Positions 56,093 through 64,000 of a DNA stretch of 64,000 bases are shown in pieces; within the stretch, counting starts at the first letter, position 1, and each line of letters begins with the position of its first letter. Made by a program: the position numbers and the translations under genes. This DNA is from Siphonodentalium dalli. Lineage: Eukaryota; Mollusca; Scaphopoda; Gadilida; Siphonodentaliidae. Below the pieces are notes generated by a model. It was not told where the DNA came from, did no database searches, and worked only from the letters and a program-made list of their open reading frames with translations. Where the stretch lies: positions 128,327,605-128,391,604 of the forward strand of contig CP136064.1 in assembly GCA_032622095.1 (NCBI GenBank), read 5' to 3'.

Positions 56093-57043
56093 TTATTGCT
56101 ATTGAGTTATATAGCAATGCTATACTATATATAGAGGTTATCAGAAGTTGGATCAGTTGCACAATGGCCAACAATAACCCAAATTCAACTTGATAGAACA
56201 AGAAACTGCGCTATTGGAAAAATAATATTTTATCAAGATTCCATCTACTCATACAACAAAATAAGAATAACTATGCAGAACTCAGCTAAAAATAAGCAAT
56301 AAAATGAAAGCACACTTGTCCATATGTGACATGGAAATAAAGATATAATAAATAATGGAATAAAATAGACTTTTGACAACGTAAAACATAAAATCTTAAC
56401 ATATAAATTGAAGGCCAGCCGGGCCAGCTTGAACAATTTCAAATTGTTTTCCAAGTTAATGTGGATCAGCTTGTAATGTTAATCACAGTAACAAAGATTT
56501 TATCGTCACTGATATCGTGAGCAAAAAAGAAGTGAGATTGGGCCATCCATCCATATGTTATTCCCAATTATTACGAAGCCTATTACTTCAGGCAGTGGCT
56601 ACCAGCCTGCCATTACATGCTATAACATGTTTCCTCAGTTCTGGTTTCTGAGATGCCCCAAGAAGAGTCATGCGGGTATATCATGGTTATGTTTGGTTTT
56701 AGCATTATTCTTCAAACTGGGATGAACTGGGATGAACAGTTGTATTTCCACATGTTTTGATAAACAATTTGGTTCAAGCAATATATCACATATAAGATAT
56801 GTACAAATGTTTTCATTAAACAAAAATTATGGGCAATAACTATAAGAAGTTTTTTCTTTATATATGCTTTAGCTATGATAATAGTTCTAGCTTTTTGCAA
56901 GAACAGATTGTTGAAAACTAGAATATACAAGCTTTACTTAACATAATTTGAGAGAAGATTTGTTGTGTGTTGTTGCCACTTTCAGTTTGTTTATTGACAA
57001 AATCAGCTGCAGTCAATCACATACTGTTAGAGACTCTTCATGG
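56093..57043. other. NUDT intron, non-coding
   Basis: AT-rich with no recognised feature. Confidence 0.45.
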
Positions 57044-57047
57044 TTAA

Positions 57048-57773
57048 CTCTTTCGCTGCCACCCCGCCACACGGACATACTCCCCAGTGCCAAGCATTCT
57101 GGGTGTAAATACAAGTATTTTATGGATATGTGGGTAATGCAATGATTATCGGGTAATTATCGGTGTATTTAGTTGAAACTTCACATGTGGGTATATATGA
57201 CAATGACCTATCACCTGCCCCGACGTGGAGACCCATTCAATGTCAAAGCCTTTGGGTCACGTGCCATTGGCGGCCATCTTGGATTTGCTTTAATTTATGT
57301 TTTTCGGTAAATATTTTCAATTCATATATGATTAAATGTTTGTTTTTTGTTCTATTGTTCTATCCCATTAATTAATGCTTCACCAGTTAATCATATTCCG
57401 GCTACTATTCCGTATTTTTCACCGACCTCATTCCGACGCTAAACTGATCAGCAGGAAGGAGGCCGCCAAGTTAATTATGATGTTTATTTTCCACTCATAT
57501 ATCGCATCCATGCACCAAAAGTTAATTTGTCAATGGTATATTCTGGCTCGGACTGTACTCATAGAACTTCAGGAGTAGCATGACTTTGACTGACCTTTCT
57601 TCTAAATTGTCAGCGCACACCAGCACTCTACATAAAATAAATGAAACCCCGTTGTAATGCAACAAAACAATATAATTACGACCCGTAAACCAGGTGCACC
57701 CCCGAACTCGCATAAATGCGTATTTGGCAGCGACTGGGTAACTCGCATTTATGCGAGCTTGGCATCGAAAGAG
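57048..57773. mobile_element. 726 bp TTAA-flanked element
   Basis: TTAA at 57,044-57,047 and 57,774-57,777 flanks imperfect TIRs CTCTTTCGCTGCCA and (reverse complement) CTCTTTCGATGCCA. The right end contains a subterminal hairpin, CTCGCATAAATGCG and CTCGCATTTATGCGAG. No transposase is present. Same TTAA/piggyBac-like class as four other elements in the window. Confidence 0.85.
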
Positions 57774-57777
57774 TTAA

Positions 57778-58178
57778 AGGCTGATAATGCAGGATAATCA
57801 GGGATAATCAGCTATTTGGTTGGTCAATTGATAATTTTCAAATATTTAAGGGGTGGGTGTCCAAAACTGACTGGAAAAAAAAAATCCTGAAATGGAAAAA
57901 AAAGGGTGGGTGTCCAAAATTTCCTGGAAAAAAAGGCCGGAAACGGAAGAAATTGGGTGGGTGGTCCCCCGAGGCTGGAAAAAATAAAATGAAATATAGA
58001 GCCCCCCTCACTTGTATAAGGCTCTAGCATGCACTACTATATGAATCTGATTGTTTCAATTCATTTTGAAGCTGTAATTTGTCTTAGAAATGATTTTGGA
58101 AAAAAATCTGCATTCCGGGCTCGGGCCCCACCCACCCGGTCCTTGTATCCTGTAATTTTTTTTCGACCCCCCCCCCCT
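57778..58178. other. NUDT intron, low-complexity purine-rich stretch
   Basis: GGGTGGGTGTCCAAAA and CTGGAAAAAAAA phrases are repeated at 57,850-57,980, forming three diverged short tandem units. No gene. Confidence 0.5.
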
Positions 58179-58440
58179 AAGACTTGGGAGTCTGGAGCCC
58201 GGTCGGGAGGGGACTTGTTGAGCTGGAGGAGGGGGGTGATCAGTAGTGTACAGTTTGTAATTTCAAGGTGGATTTTCACCAATCTACATATGTGAATTTT
58301 CTCTAGCCACATATCCTGTTTAGATCTACTTCTTTTAAAGTGATTATGAAAAGTTCTGAGTCTCTGACTGTTGTGGTATCCAGAGTCCCAGTCTTATCAG
58401 TCTTTGCAGTCTGGTGAGCGACTCCATTGACTGTCTTGTT
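58179..58440. repeat. Pearl-like element tail, solitary copy
   Basis: Matches 46,559-46,812 closely (GACTTGTTGAGCTGGAGGAG, GTGGATTTTCACCAATCTAC, CAGTCTGGTGAGCGACTCCA). No units of the same family precede it. A C run at 58,170 marks its left edge. Confidence 0.8.
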
Positions 58441-60531
58441 TTTCCAGTTTTCCATCCCAAAGTTATTCGTCTTTGTCTGTTTGGAAGTGTTAGTTTTTTT
58501 TGTCCATATCTTTTTAGCTCAACTTACTTATTGCCATGGGTTGGCGTCCGTTGTCGGTGTGTGTCTGTGTGTCCGTCAACAATTTCCTTTGGCGCGGGCT
58601 GCAGGTCGTATCTTTGGTCTGATCTTTATAAAATTTGTCATGAATGTTGACATTGACATGTAGATGGGAATGAGTCATTTTGGGGTCATTCAGCCAAAAA
58701 ATATGGCCGCTGGTGGCCATCTTGGATTTCAAAATTTAATCCATTGGCACGGGCTACAGGCCGTACTGTTTGTGTGATCATCATAAAATTTGTCATGATT
58801 GTTGACATTTACATGTAGATGGGAACGAGTCATTTTAGGATCATTCGGCCAAAAAACATGGCCGCTGGTGCCTGGTGGCCATCTTGGATTTGACTCTTTG
58901 CATCACTAAATCCTTTGACACATCCTGCAGACCACATCTCTGATCCGATCATCACCAAACTTCATATGGATCATCGGGGCGACCTCTAGATAGGAACGAG
59001 TCATTTTGGGGTCATTTGGCCAAAAACATGGCCACCGTCAGCCATCTTGGATTTTACTCTTTGCATCACTAAATACTTTCGCACGGGCTACAGGTCGTAT
59101 CTTTGGTCGGATCTTTATGAAATTTGTCATGAATGTTGACATTGACATGTAGATGGGAACGAGTCATTTTGGGGTCATTCGGCCAAAAACCATGGCCGCT
59201 GGTGGCCATCTTGGATTTCAAATTTGAATCCATTGGAGCGGGCTACAGGCCGTACTGTTTGTGTGATCATCATAAAATTTGACATGATTGTTGACATTTA
59301 CATGTAGATGGGAACGAGTCATTTTGGGATCATTCGGCCAAAAAACATGGCCGCTGGTACCTGGTTGGCCATCTTGGATTTTACTCTTTGCATCACTAAA
59401 TCCTTTGACACATCCTGCAGACCACATCTCTGATCCGATCATCACCAAACGTCATATGGATCATCGGGGCGACCTATAGATAGGAACGAGTCATTTTGGG
59501 GTCATTTGGCCAAAAACATGGCCACCGTCAGCCATCTTGGATTTTACTCTTTGCATCACTAAATACTTTCGCACGGGCTACAGGTCGTATCTTTGGTTGG
59601 ATCTTTATGAAATTTGTCATGAATGTTGACATTGACATGTAGATGGGAACGAGTCATTTTGGGGTCATTCGGCCAAAAACATGGCCGCTGGTGGCCATCT
59701 TGGATTTCAAATTTGAATCCATTGGCCCGGGCTACAGGCCGTACTATTTGTCTGATCATCATAAAATTTGTAGGAATGTTGACATTTACATGTAGATGGG
59801 AATGAGTCATTTGAGGATCATTCGGCCAAAAAACATGGCCGCTGGTGGCCATCTTGGATTTTACTCTTTGCATCACTAAATCCTTTGACACATCCTACAT
59901 ACCACATCTCTGATCCGATCATCACCAAACTTCATATGGATCATCGGGGTGACCTCTAGATGGGAACAAGTCATTTTGGGGTCATTTGGCCAAACAACAT
60001 GGCCGCCGTCAGCCATCTTGGATTTTACTCTTTGCATCACTAAATACTTTCACACACCCTACAGACCACTACCCTGATCCGATCATCACCAAACCTCATA
60101 TTCATCATTGGGCACGAATCATTTTGGGGTCATTCGGCCAAAAAACATGGCCGCTGGTGGCCGTCTTGGATTTCAAAATTTAATCCATTGGCGCGGGCTA
60201 CAGGCCGTACTGTTTGTCTGGTCATCATAAAATTGTTCATGAATGTTGACATTTACATGTAGATGGGAACGAGTCATTTTAGGATCATTCTGCCAAAAAA
60301 CATGGCCGTTGGTGGCCATCTTGGATTTTACTCTTTGCATCACTAACTCCTTTGACACATCCTGCAGACCACATCTCTGATCCGATCATCACCAAACTTC
60401 ATATGGATCATCGGGGCGACCTCTAGATGGGAACGAGTCATTTTGGGGTCATTTGGCCAAAAAACATGGCCACCGTCAGCCATCTTGGATTTTACTCTTT
60501 GCATCACTAAATACTTTCACACACCCTACAG

Positions 60532-62185
60532 TAGGGCCCTGCGAATCGATTCGATTCGATGCGATTCGGAATCGTTTGTCTGATTCGAATCGATTCAAAA
60601 TCGGCTACCATGATTCGGAGTTCATCAAATCTTTGGTGACAGGTGCATTTCCATGCTTTCTACAAACAACAATGTTCTTACCAGAAAAGAAAATTCACTA
60701 TAATAACGTAGTAAACGACTTAAACGTATGCACATACCGTTATGTCCGATGGCAGGCCATGCAATGTTATCGCCTAATAATTTAATCATACGCTGTCATT
60801 CCACAGAATATTATTATAAAACCATTGGTTGTCACACATTTAGCCATTAAAGTTACTTCTCGATAACCTACATTTCTTGATTATATGATATTGATATTAC
60901 AGCACCCATAGCAGTATCGTGCCAAATGACCATGCCTATATACTGCATGCCTAAAATGTACACGGAAACTATTTGATACTTTTTGGATATAAAAGAGGAT
61001 TCCGATGCTGCATACACATTCCTTCAGCTATAGTATTGCTCTGCCATTACATTTACTGCTCATTACCCATCAGTATTTAGGTGAAAAATCAACAGCACTC
61101 GATAATTTTGCAAAGAAATGTAGTTTCAGAAACTAACAAATCATGTCACAGTACATGCAAAAATATTTCTGGAACACCTGTTGTAGCAGTTTCTCGATCA
61201 GTTGATCAACGTGTGTACACTAGCCAATCAAAAACGATGAATTCATGACACCACTTGATCACTGGTATTTGGATGTTTGATTGACAGAACTCATCAATTT
61301 CAACTTTTGTGTGCGTCTTTTCGATGGCAATAAAATGTTATGCTTCTGTTATACTTATGTATACCATCTGATTATGGTGGTTCTCTTGTGAAATGGCGGA
61401 TTAAATTACAATGTATAAGAAATAACTCTTGTTTCGATTAAGGTTATGCGTTGTAACCGAAAGGTTTGAAGATAAATTTACTATAAAGTATGACGGCGCT
61501 ACGCGCGTTATAGAATTTATCTTGAAATTTTTCTGTTATAACTGCATAACCTTAATCGACATGCACAAGAGTTATTTCTTAACTAATCTATAACTTATTG
61601 ATCCAATCTGTAAGAATGGCATAAGTGAACAACAGAATTGCCTTACAAGGCTGTGTGCTAGTGTCGTTCCAGGAATCATGGGAAATTGGGAATTCCGTAA
61701 CACACTTGTATGCCAGATTTTTTATCTTTGTTTGATTAGCGTAAATGCGGGTCTGAATCTAAGTCCTGAGTATTTTTGTAAACATTGTCCGGTAAGTCTA
61801 TCTGTTCAAGTGACAGACAACACAATCATCGCAAGTCTACATATAGCGAAAAATACTGCGCTATTCAAAAATGAAACAGGCATCGCGTAGTACGCTTATC
61901 CATATTTGCGTCGACATTGGTTCTCTCATGCATGTATATGCTCTTTATATCTGTACTCAACAATTGCTTAGCACAGAAAATGTATAGAGGTGTGTAGACA
62001 AGCATATAATCTGCACATATTGCACTTCATTAACGATTGCCAGGCAGTTTTATGTGTTTCTTCGAAGTTCTATGTATTAGAACTTGATTGGCTCAGTAAC
62101 AATGATTCGATTCGAGATTCGATTCGATTTCGAACCGTTTGCGTGATTTGGTTCGAGATGAAAACACCCGATTCGCAGGGCCCTA
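60532..62185. mobile_element. 1.65 kb hAT-type element in the array
   Basis: TIRs TAGGGCCCTGCGAATCG/CGATTCGCAGGGCCCTA are followed by AATCGATTCGATTCGAT-rich subterminal sequence at both ends. The perfect 8 bp TSD CCCTACAG (60,524-60,531 and 62,186-62,193) fits hAT. Other array units read CACCCTACAGACCAC without interruption, confirming the target. No intact transposase is seen in 1.65 kb, so it is non-autonomous or decayed. Confidence 0.93.
61420..61585. mobile_element. Fold-back insertion within the hAT-type element
   Basis: AAGAAATAACTCTTG with CGATTAAGGTTATGC at 61,418-61,451 is mirrored by GCATAACCTTAATCGACATG and CAAGAGTTATTTCTT at 61,547-61,581. The centre contains GACGGCGCTACGCGCGTTAT. 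Arms are about 70 bp. Confidence 0.8.
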
Positions 62186-62923
62186 CCCTACAGACCACAA
62201 CCCTGATCCGATCATCACCAAACTTCATATTCATCATTGGGGTGGCCCCTAGTTGGGCACGAATCATTTTGGGGTAAATCGGCCAAAAAACATGGCTGCT
62301 GGTGGCCATCTTGGATTTCAAAATTGAATCCATTGGCGCGGGCTACAGGCCGCACTGTTTGTCTGATCATCATAAAATTTGTCATGAATGTTGACATTTA
62401 CATGTAGATGGAACGATTCATTTTAGGATCAATCGGCCAAAAAACATGGTCGCTGGTGGCCATCTTGGATTTTACTCTTTGCATCACTAAATCCTTTGAC
62501 ACACCCTACAGACCACATCCCTGATCCGATCATCACTAAACTTCATATGGATCATCTGGGTGACCACTAGATGGGAACGTGTCATTTTGGGGTCATTTGG
62601 CCAAAAAATATGGCCACCAATGGCCATTTTGGATTTTACTCTTTGTATGACTAAATATTTCTACATAATCCATTAGCATGGGTTATAGACTGATCTGTTT
62701 GTTTGATCTTCATGAAATTTGTCATGGATGTTGAAATTGACATGTAGATGGGAACGAGTCATTTTGGGGTCATTCGGCAAGAAAACATGGCCGCCGGTGG
62801 CCATTTTAGAATTTACTCTTTGCATCACTAAATCCTTTGGCACACCCTACAGACCACATCCCTGATCTGATTATTATGAAACTTGTCATGAATGTTGATA
62901 TTGACATGTACATCTTGTCTTAC

Positions 62924-63310
62924 TTAGACATTTCAATTAGCACCTTTCCTAATTCCTCCATTTACTGTCAACCATTAAATTATTCCCCTACCTAAGTTGA
63001 GCTTCAGTGTCATTGACACTTTCATTATATTTGGAGTCCGTCCTGCCTGTTTCACTTTGCCACCTTGTGGTTATGCCAGCACCCGAATTGCATTCTCTTG
63101 TTATTGCTCTTCCTCTAAACATTAAAACTTTTAAATGAATAGAAAATTTAATATCAAACAAACTATTATCATTATTAAAGATGGCACTTCTCATTGCAAA
63201 CATGTTATTTATAAATCTAAATTTAAGAAAAATATTGAAGTTTGGACTGAAGCTCTTAAATTACTTGTAGCTGAATTAATCTTTAATTTTCTGGGAATAA
63301 AATGATATTT
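62924..63310 (+). other. Possible gene-derived fragment in NUDT intron
   Basis: Starting at an ATG at 63,134, a 58-codon frame reads MNRKFNIKQTIIIIKDGTSH, then CKHVIYKSKFKKNIEVWTEA LKLLVAEL, ending at TGA after GIK. The composition and the -IxIxxDG...-VxxxF...-WTEAL pattern look protein-like and loosely recall a ubiquitin-fold/doublecortin-type domain, but the match is too weak to name. No splice sites were identified. It may be a fragment of a retrocopied gene. Confidence 0.25.
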
Positions 63311-63639
63311 TATTTGTTGATTGTTTAGTTTACAAAATACTGCTTATTACAATAGCTACCATTTAGGGTTGAACATGCAAGTACATATTAAAAATATGGA
63401 ACTTATAAACCATGACTACTAATACTATGTCATATAGTTTCTACCAATTCATTTCAATGTTTGCAAAAAAATAACTTTTATGGTTGAGTCAATTCTTTTT
63501 AAAAATATGGTCTGAGATGATATCCTGGATGCAGCTTTAATTTAAAAATCATTAGTATGATAAGTATATATTCATTTTGAAGTTAATTCTGATAGGAAGA
63601 ATCCTAAATGCAGTATTTTATCTTTTGTATCACTCATAG
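63311..63639. other. NUDT intron, right end
   Basis: AT-rich. The polypyrimidine-like TATTTTATCTTTTG and acceptor ACTCATAG precede the next exon. Nothing else is seen. Confidence 0.5.
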
Positions 63640-63772
63640 TTTTCCAGGAGGCAAAGCAGAAGAAACAGATAGAGATATATTTCATACAGCACTCAGGGAA
63701 ACGGAGGAAGAAGTTGGCCTACCTGTTGAAAAGGTTGAGTCCTTGGGAGCAATTGGACCATACTCTGCCAAT
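63640..63772 (+). CDS. NUDT7/NUDT8-like CoA diphosphatase, Nudix-box exon
   Basis: This 133 bp exon encodes FPGGKAEETDRDIFHTALRE and TEEEVGLPVEKVESLGAIGP YSAN. It carries the Nudix box (G-G-K...R-E-x-x-E-E-x-G), whose REtEEEvG glutamates bind the catalytic metal, preceded by the FPGG motif of CoA-specific members. DIFHTALRE is close to the DVVHTALRE of vertebrate NUDT8. Acceptor CACTCATAG, donor AAT|GTAAGT. An alternative acceptor 10 bp downstream (TTTTCCAG) would drop the Ser-Phe-Pro codons and break the join with the first exon, so 63,640 is preferred. The C-terminal exons lie beyond the window. Confidence 0.92.
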
Positions 63773-64000
63773 GTAAGTTGTATTCGTACCTAGGGATCTA
63801 CAATTTGGGGATTTTGCATCGATTCCTTCCTGATATCGACATCGAATCGAATCTCGAATTGAATCAGCTGGTGGTTGACATTGTTTACCAGTGTATATTT
63901 CGGTGTCTCATGACAAAAAACTGCAAAATTCACTAGATACTATATAACAGTGTTAATCTCCTTAAACATCCATTGGAACTTGTGGTTTTTTTTTAGAAAA
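63773..64000. other. NUDT intron start with dispersed repeat
   Basis: At 63,815-63,870, ATCGACATCGAATCGAATCT CGAATTGAATC belongs to the family seen at 34.2 and 53.2 kb. Nothing else is recognised before the window edge. Confidence 0.5.

Larger units (their letters stand above)
58505..62910. repeat. ~160 bp tandem array, about 16 units, interrupted
   Basis: Each unit has CAGGCCGTA or CAGACCACATC, then TGATCCGATCATCACCAAAC or TGATCATCATAAAATTTGTC, then AGATGGGAACGAGTCATTTT, GGGGTCATTCGGCCAAAAAA CATGGCCGC and GGTGGCCATCTTGGATTT. Spacing between successive CATCTTGGAT motifs is 150-170 bp. Two unit types (A: ATGTTGACATTTACATG; B: CTTCATATGGATCATC) partly alternate, suggesting higher-order duplication of about 320-480 bp. 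The head at 58,513 (TTTTTAGCTCAACTTACTTA) echoes the pearl-like head. The array is split by an insertion at 60,532-62,185. Confidence 0.9.

Noticed and set aside
59218..60358. Minus-strand proteins in the 160 bp array
   Set aside because: The peptides repeat with the units and change frame; listed as an observation, not as genes.

Overview
The window is animal nuclear DNA: AT-rich, intron-containing, and mostly made of interspersed repeats. Three host genes are visible. The repeats that start with an AGCTCACCTGAGACGAAG-type head followed by tandem ~160-180 bp units resemble repeats of molluscs and other lophotrochozoans. Together with a divergent TALE homeobox gene, they suggest a marine lophotrochozoan, probably a mollusc. 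This placement is inference; no species marker was identified.

Host genes. (1) A mitochondrial ribosomal protein L20 (MRPL20) gene on the + strand, with four exons between 26,726 and 33,903. The exon carrying the start codon was not found and may lie upstream. (2) A TALE-class homeobox gene on the - strand (42,752-43,379) with a possible TATA box; its upstream frame is broken at a homopolymer. (3) A NUDT7/NUDT8-type coenzyme A diphosphatase gene on the + strand. Its first coding exon is at 54,205-54,518 and its Nudix-box exon at 63,640-63,772, separated by a 9.1 kb intron full of repeats; the gene runs off the right edge.

Mobile DNA by region. 1.3-6.4 kb holds a hAT-type MITE (8 bp TSD), a 1.03 kb MULE derivative with a 9 bp TSD and a transposase fragment, and a 1.77 kb long-TIR element that carries a PHD-finger fragment and a nested hAT-type MITE. 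7.26-11.38 kb is a 4.1 kb element with perfect 25 bp TIRs and no transposase. 11.47-16.94 kb is a TA-flanked TIR element invaded by a frameshifted CR1/L2-like LINE and by a TTAA-specific MITE that landed inside one of its GCGCTTAAGCGC palindromes. 17.8-20.3 kb has a 240 bp repeat and a dead DIRS-type retrotransposon. 21-34 kb contains pearl-like tandem elements, MITEs, a tRNA-derived SINE with a 13 bp TSD, a 23 bp minisatellite and the MRPL20 exons. 35.4-36.4 kb is a second dead LINE. 38.7-42.5 kb has a 2.56 kb fold-back element next to a CRC/tesmin-type cysteine-rich gene fragment, followed by an array of TTGGACTTAAGTCCAA palindromes. 44-53 kb is mostly pearl-like repeats, hairpin MITEs and a SINE-like sequence. 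55.6-63 kb is the NUDT intron, with a TTAA element, a ~160 bp tandem array of about 16 units and a 1.65 kb hAT-type element inserted in that array.

The main interest is the precise record of nested insertions (many with intact target-site duplications), the large fold-back element beside the CRC-domain fragment, and the TALE homeobox gene.
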